This document shows, one piece after another, positions 26,972-35,292 of a DNA stretch of 64,000 nt. This DNA is from Caulobacter sp. GTDB taxonomy: Bacteria; Pseudomonadota; Alphaproteobacteria; Caulobacterales; Caulobacteraceae. The translations under genes were made by a program, and so were the position numbers. The notes beneath the pieces are model-generated. The model saw only the letters and a program-made list of their open reading frames with translations. It was not told the origin of the DNA and ran no database searches. The stretch lies in the NCBI GenBank assembly GCA_030680355.1, contig JAUXVF010000025.1, forward strand, positions 115,886-179,885, in the 5' to 3' direction. How positions within the stretch are numbered: the stretch's first letter is position 1; each line of letters begins with the position of its first letter.

Positions 26972-27006
26972 AAAAAGCCGGCAGGGGCGACCCCGCCGGC
27001 TTTTTT
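26972..27006 (+). terminator. Intrinsic terminator after rpmE
   Basis: AAAAAGCCGGC (from 26973) pairs with GCCGGCTTTTTT (to 27006) around an inner GGGG/CCCC, giving an A-tract, GC-stem, T-tract structure. The T-run suits plus-strand termination after rpmE; the matching A-run could also serve the minus-strand rcdA transcript. Confidence 0.9.
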
Positions 27007-27093
27007 GCTGCGCGCTCGCCAGGACCGGAGCGACCGCCGGCGTCCATCGGCCAGGGCTGACCGCGCCCGTTCGACCGACCCGGTGACGGGCGG

Positions 27094-27618
27094 CTAGAGT
27101 TCGGCCGTTCCGAAGGCGGTCCGCAGGCGGTCATGTTGGGACAGCACGGGGTGAGGCAGGTTCTCCTCCCGCGGCTCGACATACATCCGGCGGTCCAGAT
27201 GGCGAACCCGGTCATAGAGTCGGGTGGAGCGATCGAGCAGTTCCAGCAGTCCGAGCGGCAATTCGTGCAGGGCTTCGGCCTCGCCGGACCCCGCACCCTC
27301 GGCGTCGAGGCGATAGCGGTCGTCGCAGGCGGATTCCGGGGCCATGTCGCCCTCGCGCACGGCGCGCTGGACGAGCAGCCAGGACGCGACCCGCATCAGG
27401 CGGGTGGTTAGCCGCATGCTTTCCGAGGCGTAGGCCAGCGCGGCGTTGCGGGACAACAGTTTGGAGTCCTGTCGGCCGCCGCCGTCGAGATAGGCGGCCG
27501 TCTCCTCGACCAGGTCCATGCCCTCGAGAAAGGTGCGGTCGAACAGCTCCGAGCGGGCGAAATCAGCGATCACATTCGCCCGCCACGGCGCCGTCGTTGG
27601 CGCGCCGAGTTCAGTCAT
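27094..27618 (-). CDS. rcdA: Protease adaptor RcdA (DUF1465)
   Basis: RcdA is an adaptor that helps deliver substrates such as CtrA to ClpXP during the Caulobacter cell cycle. The 174-residue protein has the DUF1465 core FARSELFDRTFLEGMDLVEETAAYLDG, then LALAYASESMRLTTRLM-like helices and VASWLLVQRAV. The C-terminal tail is charged and probably flexible. ATG 27618 is chosen because conserved sequence begins there. It lies near another cell-cycle factor, trcR, 1.5 kb away on the other strand. Confidence 0.88.
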   Translation of the reverse strand: MTELGAPTTAPWRANVIADFARSELFDRTFLEGMDLVEETAAYLDGGGRQDSKLLSRNAALAYASESMRLTTRLMRVASWLLVQRAVREGDMAPESACDDRYRLDAEGAGSGEAEALHELPLGLLELLDRSTRLYDRVRHLDRRMYVEPREENLPHPVLSQHDRLRTAFGTAEL

Positions 27619-27713
27619 GGACAAGATCGCCCCTTCACATACGCCACGGGAAGAACCTCCCGTATGGCCCTCTCGGCTGCAACCGTCGTGCCAAGCCACA
27701 CCATTTCGGGCCG

Positions 27714-27950
27714 TCAGAACTTGAAAAATGAATCGGCGGCCGACTTGCTCGACCGTTTTCGTTCGATCTGCGTCTTCGTGCGTTCGATCTCGGCCTGCAG
27801 CAGGATGATCCGCTCCTCGAGATCAGACACGCCGTAGAGTTCAAGATCCTCGCGGGAGGCCAGGATCAGCGCTTCGCCGCGGTGTCCCCGCGGCTCTGCC
27901 GGCTCTTCCACCATTGTGGCCGCCTCCCTATCGTCATCGTCGTCTTTCAC
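27714..27950 (-). CDS. DUF1192 domain-containing protein
   Basis: A 78-residue small protein. The DUF1192 block is clear: LASREDLELYGVSDLEERIILLQAEIERTKTQIERK, a helix/coiled coil ending with the SAADSFFKF tail typical of the family. Function is unknown. The start may be 27950 (an acidic MKDDDDDRE leader) or Met 27914. It lies about 100 bases upstream of rcdA on the same strand and may be co-transcribed. Confidence 0.85.
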   Translation of the reverse strand: MKDDDDDREAATMVEEPAEPRGHRGEALILASREDLELYGVSDLEERIILLQAEIERTKTQIERKRSSKSAADSFFKF

Positions 27951-27997
27951 GATATCAGACCTCCGCGCCCGCGACCACGCTAGACCAGGAGCCTCAC

Positions 27998-28975
27998 ATG
28001 GCCGAAACCACCATGACCGCCATCGCCATCGACGGCGGCAAGGGAACCGCCGAGGCTCTCAAGCCCGTCACCCTGCCGGTTCCCCAGCCGGCGGACGGTG
28101 AAATCCTGATCCGGGTCAAGGCGGCCGGGGTCAACCGTCCCGATCTGCTCCAGCGCATGGGCTTCTATCCGCCGCCCCCAGGCGCGCCGGTCACCCTGGG
28201 ACTGGAGGCGGCCGGCGAGGTGGTGGTCGGCGCCGGGCGCTGGAAGGCCGGCGACCGGGTCGCGGCCCTGCTCGGCGGCGGCGGTTACGCTGAATACGTC
28301 GCGGTCGACGCGAGCCACGCCCTGCCCATCCCCGATGGGCTTGATTTCATTCACGCGGCCGGCCTGCCCGAGACGGTGTTCACCGTCTTCGCCAATGTCT
28401 TCGAGCACGGCGCGCTGAAGGCCGGTGAGACCTTCATGGTCCATGGCGGCACCTCCGGCATTGGCGTCACCGCCATCCAGATGGCCAAGGCCGCCGGCGC
28501 GACGGTGATCGCGACCGGTCGCGGCGCCGACAAGGCGGCCCAGGCCCTGGCCTTGGGCGCTGACGTGGCTGTTGACACCACCACACAGGACTTCGCCGAG
28601 GTCGCCCAGGCGCAGGGCGGCGTCGATGTCGTCCTCGACATGGTCGGCGGCTCGTATTTCGCGAAAAATCTGGAAGCCCTGAAGACCGGCGGCCGTATCG
28701 TCTACATCGCCTCGCTGGGCGGAGGGACGCTCGAAGTTCCGGTGCTCAAGGTCATGCAGAAGCGCGCGGTGATCACCGGCTCGACCCTGCGCCCCCGGTC
28801 CGCCGACGAGAAGGCGCGGCTGGCCGCCGAGATTGAACGGATCGTCTGGCCGTGGATCGCGGCCGGCAAGATCAGCATTCCAATCGACGCTGTCTTTCCC
28901 CTGGCTCAAGCCGCCAAGGCGCATGCCCATCTGGAAGCCGGCGCGCATGTGGGCAAGGTGGTTCTGACGGCCTGA
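27998..28975 (+). CDS. NAD(P)H-quinone oxidoreductase (zeta-crystallin type)
   Basis: A 325-residue zinc-free medium-chain dehydrogenase/reductase of the quinone oxidoreductase (PIG3-like) class. The N-terminal GroES-like fold contains RVKAAGVNRPDLLQRMG. The Rossmann nucleotide site is VHGGTSGIGVTAIQMAKAAGA near residue 145, and the C-terminus has HLEAGAHVGKVVL. The ATG is at 27998. A hairpin CCGTTCCC/GGGAACGG (28984-29006) follows its stop. Confidence 0.9.
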   Translation: MAETTMTAIAIDGGKGTAEALKPVTLPVPQPADGEILIRVKAAGVNRPDLLQRMGFYPPPPGAPVTLGLEAAGEVVVGAGRWKAGDRVAALLGGGGYAEYVAVDASHALPIPDGLDFIHAAGLPETVFTVFANVFEHGALKAGETFMVHGGTSGIGVTAIQMAKAAGATVIATGRGADKAAQALALGADVAVDTTTQDFAEVAQAQGGVDVVLDMVGGSYFAKNLEALKTGGRIVYIASLGGGTLEVPVLKVMQKRAVITGSTLRPRSADEKARLAAEIERIVWPWIAAGKISIPIDAVFPLAQAAKAHAHLEAGAHVGKVVLTA

Positions 28976-28983
28976 CATCAATG

Positions 28984-29006
28984 CCGTTCCCTTCGCGCGG
29001 GAACGG
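28984..29006 (+). terminator. Hairpin after quinone oxidoreductase
   Basis: CCGTTCCC (28984-28991), a 7-base loop, then GGGAACGG (28999-29006), nine bases after the stop codon. No long T-run follows, so termination is possible but not certain. Confidence 0.45.
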
Positions 29007-29030
29007 CTCTATATGTCCTCTCCAACACCC

Positions 29031-29050
29031 GCCCGGCCGCAAGGCCGGGC
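29031..29050 (+). promoter_or_regulatory. Hairpin in the trcR leader
   Basis: GCCCGGCC, a GCAA tetraloop, GGCCGGGC form a very stable stem-loop 22 bases before the trcR start. The GNRA loop favours RNA folding. It could terminate upstream transcription or influence trcR translation. Confidence 0.45.
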
Positions 29051-29072
29051 GCCGTCGTTTCTGGAGCCTGAC

Positions 29073-29726
29073 ATGTCCGACCAAATCCTGATGCCGAAGG
29101 CGACCGCCGTCTGGCTCGTGGACAACACCTCGCTGACCTTCGAACAGGTCGCCGACTTCTGCGGCCTGCACCGGCTCGAAGTCCGCGGCATCGCCGACGG
29201 CGAAGTGGCGCGCGATATCCGCGGCGCCGATCCCATCGCCAACGGCCAGTTGAACCGCGAAGAGCTCGACAAGGCCGCCGCCGATCCGAAATATCGCATG
29301 GTGGCCCAGAAGAGCCGCCACGCCGAACTGCTCAAGCCGGTCAAGAAGGCCCCGCGCTACACGCCGGTGTCACGCCGTCAGGACCGTCCGGACGCCATCG
29401 CCTGGTTCGTGCGCAACCACCCCGAGGTGACCGATCCGCAGATCGCGCGCCTGCTCGGCACGACCAAGTCGACCATCGATTCGGTGCGGACGCGCGCTCA
29501 CTGGAACTCGGCAAACATCAAACCGGTCGATCCCGTGACCCTGGGGCTGACGACCCAGATCGAGCTCGACGGCGTTGTGCGCAAGGCGGCTGACAAGAAG
29601 GCCAAGGACGACGCCCGCAAGGGCATCATCGCCCCCGACGGCGCCAGCTTGAAGTCTGCGTCGGATGCGGACGGCGAAGCCGACCAGGGCGTCGCCCACG
29701 ACGCCGCCATGGGCGACGAAGACTAG
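29073..29726 (+). CDS. trcR: Cell-cycle transcriptional regulator TrcR (DUF1013)
   Basis: A 217-residue DUF1013 protein. The N-terminal section reads LMPKATAVWLVDNTSLTFEQVADFCGLHRLEVRGIADGEV, a helix-turn-helix-like domain. A second repeat-like block follows in the middle (DAIAWFVRNHPEVTDPQIARLLGTTKSTIDSVR), with a charged C-terminal tail. Published work on alphaproteobacteria describes the family as a conserved, often essential regulator of cell-cycle genes. ATG 29073 is preceded by GGAG. A CCCCGGCC/GGCCGGGG hairpin follows the stop (29737-29758). Confidence 0.88.
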   Translation: MSDQILMPKATAVWLVDNTSLTFEQVADFCGLHRLEVRGIADGEVARDIRGADPIANGQLNREELDKAAADPKYRMVAQKSRHAELLKPVKKAPRYTPVSRRQDRPDAIAWFVRNHPEVTDPQIARLLGTTKSTIDSVRTRAHWNSANIKPVDPVTLGLTTQIELDGVVRKAADKKAKDDARKGIIAPDGASLKSASDADGEADQGVAHDAAMGDED

Positions 29727-29736
29727 CCATCCCGCG

Positions 29737-29758
29737 CCCCGGCCCTTTCAGGCCGGGG
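29737..29758 (+). terminator. Hairpin after trcR
   Basis: CCCCGGCC (29737-29744), six-base loop, GGCCGGGG (29751-29758), ten bases past the trcR stop. No T tract follows. It lies in the convergent spacer with the following minus-strand small gene. Confidence 0.5.
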
Positions 29759-29796
29759 AACGGGTCGCCGGACCCGGCCGCGCCGGACCTGGTCGA

Positions 29797-29970
29797 TCAG
29801 TGAACCCGCAGGCGCAGGCTCGCTATTTCTTCCTTCAGGCGAAGTTTTTGCCGTTTGAGCTCCTTAAGGCGGATTTCGTCAGCGGAGGGCCTGCGTCTCT
29901 CGTCGTCGATCAACCGGTCAAGTGTCTGATGGCGGTTATCGAGTTCGCGAATCCGGGCATCCAGCGCCAT
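29797..29970 (-). CDS. DUF465/YdcH-like small coiled-coil protein
   Basis: A 57-residue protein read on the minus strand from ATG 29970. It begins MALDARIRELDNRHQTLDRLID and contains RPSADEIRLKELKRQKLRLKEEIASL, the helix-turn-helix-pair signature of DUF465 (YdcH). Function is unknown; it is probably cytoplasmic. A related but distinct DUF465 protein is encoded at 31194. GGAGG precedes the start. Confidence 0.82.
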   Translation of the reverse strand: MALDARIRELDNRHQTLDRLIDDERRRPSADEIRLKELKRQKLRLKEEIASLRLRVH

Positions 29971-30106
29971 TCGTCGCCTCCTCTGTTATGGGCCTGACAA
30001 GTGAACACCCGCGGGGCGCCGCTGTCAGATCACATATCGTTGCACTGCCCGGGGTGAGCCTTGTGGCCTTTCGCGCGTTCGCGTGGACGCGTAGAAGTTA
30101 GGCGAC

Positions 30107-30706
30107 ATGGCAACCGCTTCCCGCCCACGACTGATTGTTGGAATCTCCGGAGCCTCGGGGATCGCCTACGGCCTGCGCGCGCTCGCCGCATGCCGTGACC
30201 TGGGCGTTGAGAGCCACCTGATTCTCTCCAAGGCCGCGATCCTGACCCTGACCCAGGAGACCGACCACAGCGTCGCCGCGGTCGGCGCCATGGCCGATGT
30301 CGTTCACAAGGTCGGCGATATCGGCGCGTCGGTGTCCTCCGGTTCGTTCCGCACCCTGGGCATGCTCATCGCCCCCTGTTCGGTGCGGACGATGAGCGAG
30401 ATCGCCACCGGCGTGACCTCCACCCTACTGAGCCGCGCCGCCGACGTAACGCTGAAAGAGCGCCGGCCGCTGGTGCTGATGGTGCGCGAGACGCCCTTCC
30501 ACCTGGGCCACCTGCGCACCATGGTCCGTCTGGCCGAGATGGGCGCCACCATCGCCCCGCCGCTGCCGGCTTTCTACACAAAACCCCTGACCCTGGACGA
30601 GATGGTCGACCAGTCGGTCGGCCGGGCTCTGGACCTGTTCGGCCTCGACTGGCGGGCGGTGAAACGCTGGGGCGAGGACCTCGAAGCAATCGTGGACGAC
30701 CAATGA
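30107..30706 (+). CDS. ubiX: Flavin prenyltransferase UbiX
   Basis: Makes prenylated FMN, the cofactor of UbiD-type decarboxylases used in ubiquinone synthesis. The 199-residue flavoprotein begins RLIVGISGASGIAYGLRAL (FMN-binding) and has MLIAPCSVRTMSEIATG, LVLMVRETPFHLGHLRTM and the C-terminal VDQSVGRALDLFGLD. A ubiD gene is not in this window. The following gene overlaps its stop (ATGA). Confidence 0.95.
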   Translation: MATASRPRLIVGISGASGIAYGLRALAACRDLGVESHLILSKAAILTLTQETDHSVAAVGAMADVVHKVGDIGASVSSGSFRTLGMLIAPCSVRTMSEIATGVTSTLLSRAADVTLKERRPLVLMVRETPFHLGHLRTMVRLAEMGATIAPPLPAFYTKPLTLDEMVDQSVGRALDLFGLDWRAVKRWGEDLEAIVDDQ

Positions 30707-31146
30707 GCGCACTCTGGGACTGGACCCTCGCCGCCTATGGCCGCCCCGGCGTGCCCGAAGCGACCCTGGCGCTGCAGGACGAGCACGGTCTCAACACCTC
30801 GTTGCTGCTCTGGGCGGTCTGGGCCAATCCCGACCGCGAGGCCCTGGCCAACGGCGTCCAGACCACGGTGCTGTGGGACGAGACCGTGCTCTGGCCGCTG
30901 CGCAACGTCCGCCGCGCGCTGCGGGCCCCCCGGCCGCCGTTCACCGACAGCGCCCGCGAGGGTCTGCGCGAGGACGTCAAGGACGCCGAGCTGCGCGCCG
31001 AGATGGTGTTGATGGAGACCCTGGAAGGTCTGGCGGGACCGGCCGCCGAGGTCGATCCTGTCGGCGCGCTGACCCGGGCCGCCATGGCCTGGAACGGCAT
31101 GCCGCCCAAGGCCGCTCTCGCCCGACTGGCCAAGGCGCTGGCCTGA
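30703..31146 (+). CDS. TIGR02444 family protein
   Basis: A 147-residue cytoplasmic protein of the TIGR02444 (DUF2390) family, function unknown. Features are ALWDWTLAAYGRPGVPEATLALQDEHGLNTSLLLWAVW at the N-terminus and alpha-helical continuation. It is coupled to ubiX by an ATGA overlap. Family recognition rests on the Trp-rich N-terminal motif and length. Confidence 0.8.
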   Translation: MSALWDWTLAAYGRPGVPEATLALQDEHGLNTSLLLWAVWANPDREALANGVQTTVLWDETVLWPLRNVRRALRAPRPPFTDSAREGLREDVKDAELRAEMVLMETLEGLAGPAAEVDPVGALTRAAMAWNGMPPKAALARLAKALA

Positions 31147-31193
31147 CGCGGTCGGCGGCTGTATTTTCGACTCGCCGAGGGAGCGCGCCAACC

Positions 31194-31418
31194 ATGAACG
31201 ACGACGAGGGGCCGATTTCGATGCCCAACATCGAGGTGCGCGGTCGTCTGCTCCAGCTCAGGCAGCGCCATCAGGACCTCGACGCCGCCGTCGCCGCGCT
31301 TGAGGATCAGCCCCTGCTCGATCAGCTCCAGATCGCCCGGCTGAAGAAACAGAAGCTCCTCCTGCGCGACGAGATCGCCCAGCTGGAAAACGGCCTGACC
31401 CCGAACATCATCGCCTAG
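31194..31418 (+). CDS. DUF465-like small coiled-coil protein
   Basis: A 74-residue helical protein with IEVRGRLLQLRQRHQDLDAAVAALE, then QLQIARLKKQKLLLRDEIAQLENG. It is the same class as the 57-residue protein at 29797, here with a longer acidic N-terminus (MNDDEGPISMPN). ATG 31194 is preceded by GAGGGAG at about nine bases. It probably follows ubiX in the same transcript. Confidence 0.8.
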   Translation: MNDDEGPISMPNIEVRGRLLQLRQRHQDLDAAVAALEDQPLLDQLQIARLKKQKLLLRDEIAQLENGLTPNIIA

Positions 31419-31423
31419 CAATC

Positions 31424-31470
31424 TTCTCCGTTTGGGAGAACGACGCTACGCTCCCCCAAACCCTGGGGAG
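31424..31470. repeat. Tandem short palindromes before the ABA4-like gene
   Basis: TTCTCC-GTTT-GGGAGAA (31424-31440) and CTCCCC...GGGGAG (31451-31470) lie one after the other in the 60-base spacer. Their composition matches the CCCTCC/GGAGGG palindromes elsewhere in the window. Confidence 0.5.
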
Positions 31471-31478
31471 GGACGGCC

Positions 31479-31919
31479 ATGGATCTCGAACAGATATTTT
31501 CCGCCATGGGCTTGCTGGCCATGGCCGGCTGGCTCTGTCTGGCGCTGGCGCCGTTGCGGCGGCCGGCGCTGATCGCCGCCGCCCGGGTCGCGGGCGCGCT
31601 GCTGGCCCTGGCCTATGTCATCCTGATCATCCGCGGCATGACCGCGCCCGGCGGACCCGAGGGCGGCGGCTTCGGCTCCCTGGCCCAGGTGATGGTGCTG
31701 TTCTCGGTCCCGGCCGTGATGCTGCCGGCCTGGATCCACTACCTCTGTTTCGACCTGTGGATCGGGACCTGGGCGGCCGAGGATGCGCCGAAGTCGGGCG
31801 TGCCGCACTGGCTGATGCTGCCGATCTTCGGCCTGACCTTCATGTTCGGCCCGGTCGGACTGCTGGCCTATCTGATCGCGCGGTTCGTCGTGGGGTGGTT
31901 CAGGCCGAAGGCGGGGTAA
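31479..31919 (+). CDS. ABA4-like (DUF4281) membrane protein
   Basis: A 146-residue inner-membrane protein with four hydrophobic segments. The family hallmark is WIHYLCFDLWIGTWAAEDA in the middle, and FMFGPVGLLAYLIARF at the end. The plant relative ABA4 works in neoxanthin formation; the bacterial role is unknown. ATG 31479 is preceded by GGGGAGGG. Confidence 0.85.
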   Translation: MDLEQIFSAMGLLAMAGWLCLALAPLRRPALIAAARVAGALLALAYVILIIRGMTAPGGPEGGGFGSLAQVMVLFSVPAVMLPAWIHYLCFDLWIGTWAAEDAPKSGVPHWLMLPIFGLTFMFGPVGLLAYLIARFVVGWFRPKAG

Positions 31920-31932
31920 CCTTCCCCGGGCT

Positions 31933-34900
31933 TCACCAGCTGTCCACCCACCGCCGCGCCGGCTTCGTCCGCGTCGGGCAGCTGTCGAGGCCGCGAACCA
32001 CCCAGCGGCGGGTTTCGGCCGGGTCGATGACGGCGTCGATCTCCAGGGCCGCGGCCATGCTGGTCGCCTTGCCGGCGGCGTAGAGTCGCGCGACCAGCTC
32101 GTCATAGAGGGCCTTGTTCTTCACCGGGTCGGTCTCGGCCGCCAACTCCTTGCTGTAGCCGAGCTTGACCGCGCCCTCGAGGCCCATGCCGCCGAACTCG
32201 CCGGTCGGCCAGCTGGCGATGAAGATCGGGGAGTGGAAGCCGCCCCCGGCCATGGCCTGGGCGCCGAGGCCATAGCCCTTGCGCAGGACGATGCAGAACA
32301 GCGGCGTGCCCAGCTTGGCCCCGGCGATGAACTGGCGGCTGACGCGGCGCACGGCGCCGGCCGCCTCGCTGTCGGGGCCGACCATGAAGCCCGGCGTGTC
32401 GCAGAGGCTGAGCACCGGCAGGTCGAAGGCGTCGCAGAGCTGCAGGAAGCGGGCGGCCTTTTCGGCCCCGTCGCAGTCGATAGCCCCGCCCAGATGGCGC
32501 GGGTCGTTGGCGATCAGCCCCATGGGCCGGCCCTCGAGACGGATGAAGCCGGTGATCATCCCGGCCGCGAAACCACCGCGCAGCTCCAGGAACGAGCCGG
32601 CGTCGGCCAGGGTCTCGATCAGCGGCCGGATGTCATAGACCCGCAGCCGGTTCTCCGGGATCGCCCGGCGCAGCAGGCGTTGGTCCGGTGCGGTCCAGGC
32701 CGCGACGCGGCCCTGGAAGACGCTCATCGCCTGTTTGGCCAGGCGGGTGGCGTGGGCCTCGTCGTCGGCGAGGATGTCGATGACGCCATTGCCCCACTGC
32801 ACGGCGCTGGGGCCGATGTCGTCGGGCTTGAAGACGCCCAGGCCGCCGCCCTCGATCATGGCGGGGCCGCCCATGCCGAGATTGGAGTCCCTGGTGGCGA
32901 TGATGATTTCGCTGAGGCCCGCGATGGCCGCGTTGCCGGCGAAACAGCGGCCGGCGACGATGGCGATCTTGGGCACCTCGCCCGACAGCTGGGCGAACTT
33001 GCCGAAGGTGGTCACGTCCAGCCCGGCCACGCCCGTGCCGTCGGTGTCGCCCGGCCGACCGCCGCCGCCCTCGGCGTACCAGACCAGCGGCAGCTTCTGC
33101 TCCTCGACGATGTGCAGCAGCCGGTCGGTCTTCTTGTGGTTCATATGCCCCTGGGTGCCGGCCAGGACGGTGAAGTCGTAGCTGAGGGCCGCGACCCGGG
33201 CCCGGTCGGGCGAGAACAGGTCGGCGTTGATCGTGCCGATGCCGGCGATCAGCCCGTCGGCGGGGGTGGCCTTGATCAGGTCCTCGACCGTGCGGCGGCG
33301 GCGCTGGGCGGCGATGGTCAGGGCGCCGTATTCGATGAAACTGCCCGCATCGAGCAGGTCGTCGATATTCTCCCGCGCCGTGCGGTGGCCGGTCTTGCGG
33401 CGTTTGGCGACGGCCTCGGGTCGGTTGGCGTCGAGGGTGAAGGCGTGCCGGTCGATGACCGCCTGCAGGTCGGGGCGGATATGGTCGGGATCGACCAGCG
33501 CCGCTTCGGCTTCCGCGTCGGCGGCGACGTCGGCGGGCTCGAGGAACAGGATCGGCTGGCCCTTGATCAGGGTGTCGCCCTTCGCCGCGGCGATGCGGAC
33601 CACGCGGCCGCCCTCGCTGGCGGTGACGACATGCTCCATCTTCATGGCCTCGAGGATGGCCACGGTCTGGCCCGGTGCGACCAGATCGCCCTCGGCGGCC
33701 TCGATACTGCCGACGGTGGCCAGCAGCGGCGCTGAAATCTCCACGGCGCCCTCGACGGTTTCGAAGGTCTCCGTCACGGGCGCGGCGGCGGGCAGACCCG
33801 GCGCCGTCTCGAAGGTCCGGGGCGCCAGGGCGGCGGCCTTGTCGACGAGGTCGGGCAGGGCGGTTTCGAGGAAGCGGGTGGTCGCCGCGCCGCCGGTCAC
33901 CGCCGGATCGGCCAGCAGCGCGCGCAGCAGGGCGGCGTTGGTCTCGACCCCCTCGATGCGGAATTCGCCGAGCGCCCGGGCCGTGCGGCCGCAGGCCCGC
34001 GCCAGGCTGTCGCCGCGGCCGATGACCTTGGCCAGCAGGCTGTCATAGCCGGGGCTGGCGGCGTAGCCGGCGTAGCCATAGCCGTCGACGCGCACGCCCG
34101 GTCCGCTGGGCGGCTCATAGACGGTCAGACGGCCGCCGCCGGGCAGGGTGGCGCCGTCGGCTGTCAGGGTTTCCATATTGACCCGGGCCTGGACGGCGAA
34201 GCCGCGCGGCGCCGGGGCCTCGGCCAGGCCGACCTGGGCCAGGGTCTTGCCGGCCGCCAGTTCGAACTGGATGCGGACCAGATCCAGGCCGGTGACCTCC
34301 TCGGTGATCGTGTGTTCGACCTGCAGCCGGGCGTTGGCCTCGATGAAGGCGAAGCCGCCCTTGCTGTCGACGAGGAACTCGACTGTCGCCAGGGTCCGGT
34401 AGTTGGCGGCGGCGCAGAGCTTTTCGGCCGCCTCGTGCAGCGATTTGCGCAGGGCGTCGGGCAGGATGGCCGGAGCCGTCTCGATCAGCTTCTGGTTGCG
34501 CCGCTGGATCGAGCAGTCGCGGTCGCCGACAGCCACGACGGCGCGGCCGTCGGCGGCGATCTGGACCTCGACATGGCGGGCTTCCTCGACCAGCCATTCG
34601 GCATAGACGGCGGCGTCGCCAAAGGCGGCCTCGGCCTCGCGGGCGCAGGCGGCGAGGGCGAACTCGATCTCGGCCTCGGTCCGCACCAGCCGCATGCCGC
34701 GACCACCGCCGCCGGCCACGGCCTTGAGCATCATCGGGCCGTTCTTCTTGAAGAAGGTTCTGGCGCCGGCCAGGTCGATCGGCCCCGTGCCGGCCAGCAC
34801 CGGCACCTTGGCCTTGGCCGCGAGCGCCCGCGCCTTCGCCTTGTCGCCGAACAGGTCGAGGGCCTCGGGCGAGGGGCCGACGAAGGTGATCTTGGCCGTC

Positions 34901-35205
34901 GCGCAGGCCCGGGTGAGGGCGGCGTTCTCCGACAGGAAACCGTAGCCGGGATGGAGGGCGTCGCATTTGGCCGCCTTGGCCGCGGCGATGACGCCGGCGA
35001 TGTCGAGATAGGCTTTTGGCCCGGCGCCCTTGAGGGCCACGGCCTGGTCGGCGGCCTTCACATGCAGGGAGTCGGCGTCGTCCTGGGCGTAGACCGCGAC
35101 GCTGACGATCCCCAGGTCGGCCGCCGCCCGGGCGATGCGGATGGCGATCTCGCCGCGGTTGGCGATCAGCACGCGTTTGAGGGTCAAGGGGGTCTCCAAA
35201 GTCAT
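31933..35205 (-). CDS. Fused biotin-dependent acyl-CoA carboxylase (BC-BCCP-CT)
   Basis: A 1090-residue single-chain carboxylase. Domains in order: biotin carboxylase (about 1-450; starts KRVLIANRGEIAIRIARAA, glycine-rich VAGGGGRGMRLV); a linker; a biotinyl domain with EAMKMEH (biotin Lys near 521); then a carboxyltransferase (about 620-1080) with SLCDTPGFMVG and GLGAQAMAGGG. It would carboxylate a short- or long-chain acyl-CoA; the substrate cannot be read. Such three-in-one architecture resembles the long-chain acyl-CoA carboxylases described in some bacteria. ATG 35205 starts the conserved region; an upstream extension crosses the LexA box and is not credible. It is divergent from imuA. 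Confidence 0.9.
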   Translation of the reverse strand: MTLETPLTLKRVLIANRGEIAIRIARAAADLGIVSVAVYAQDDADSLHVKAADQAVALKGAGPKAYLDIAGVIAAAKAAKCDALHPGYGFLSENAALTRACATAKITFVGPSPEALDLFGDKAKARALAAKAKVPVLAGTGPIDLAGARTFFKKNGPMMLKAVAGGGGRGMRLVRTEAEIEFALAACAREAEAAFGDAAVYAEWLVEEARHVEVQIAADGRAVVAVGDRDCSIQRRNQKLIETAPAILPDALRKSLHEAAEKLCAAANYRTLATVEFLVDSKGGFAFIEANARLQVEHTITEEVTGLDLVRIQFELAAGKTLAQVGLAEAPAPRGFAVQARVNMETLTADGATLPGGGRLTVYEPPSGPGVRVDGYGYAGYAASPGYDSLLAKVIGRGDSLARACGRTARALGEFRIEGVETNAALLRALLADPAVTGGAATTRFLETALPDLVDKAAALAPRTFETAPGLPAAAPVTETFETVEGAVEISAPLLATVGSIEAAEGDLVAPGQTVAILEAMKMEHVVTASEGGRVVRIAAAKGDTLIKGQPILFLEPADVAADAEAEAALVDPDHIRPDLQAVIDRHAFTLDANRPEAVAKRRKTGHRTARENIDDLLDAGSFIEYGALTIAAQRRRRTVEDLIKATPADGLIAGIGTINADLFSPDRARVAALSYDFTVLAGTQGHMNHKKTDRLLHIVEEQKLPLVWYAEGGGGRPGDTDGTGVAGLDVTTFGKFAQLSGEVPKIAIVAGRCFAGNAAIAGLSEIIIATRDSNLGMGGPAMIEGGGLGVFKPDDIGPSAVQWGNGVIDILADDEAHATRLAKQAMSVFQGRVAAWTAPDQRLLRRAIPENRLRVYDIRPLIETLADAGSFLELRGGFAAGMITGFIRLEGRPMGLIANDPRHLGGAIDCDGAEKAARFLQLCDAFDLPVLSLCDTPGFMVGPDSEAAGAVRRVSRQFIAGAKLGTPLFCIVLRKGYGLGAQAMAGGGFHSPIFIASWPTGEFGGMGLEGAVKLGYSKELAAETDPVKNKALYDELVARLYAAGKATSMAAALEIDAVIDPAETRRWVVRGLDSCPTRTKPARRWVDSW

Positions 35206-35263
35206 ACGGCCGTTCGGCGCGCACCATAGCGTTCCGGCTTGACTCTCCAACCCCACCAGAAGA

Positions 35264-35278
35264 GAACAAAAAGAGAAC
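35264..35278. promoter_or_regulatory. LexA box (GAAC-N7-GAAC) upstream of imuA
   Basis: GAAC (35264-35267), seven bases, GAAC (35275-35278), an exact alphaproteobacterial LexA operator placed 15 bases before imuA. It should control imuA-imuB-dnaE2 in the SOS response. It is also only 59 bases from the start of the divergent carboxylase gene. Confidence 0.88.
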
Positions 35279-35292
35279 AATGGAGATCAGTC

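Noticed and set aside
35206..35280. N-terminal extension of the fused carboxylase
   Set aside because: It would run through the LexA box and add residues unlike biotin carboxylases, whose conserved sequence begins a few residues after Met 35205.
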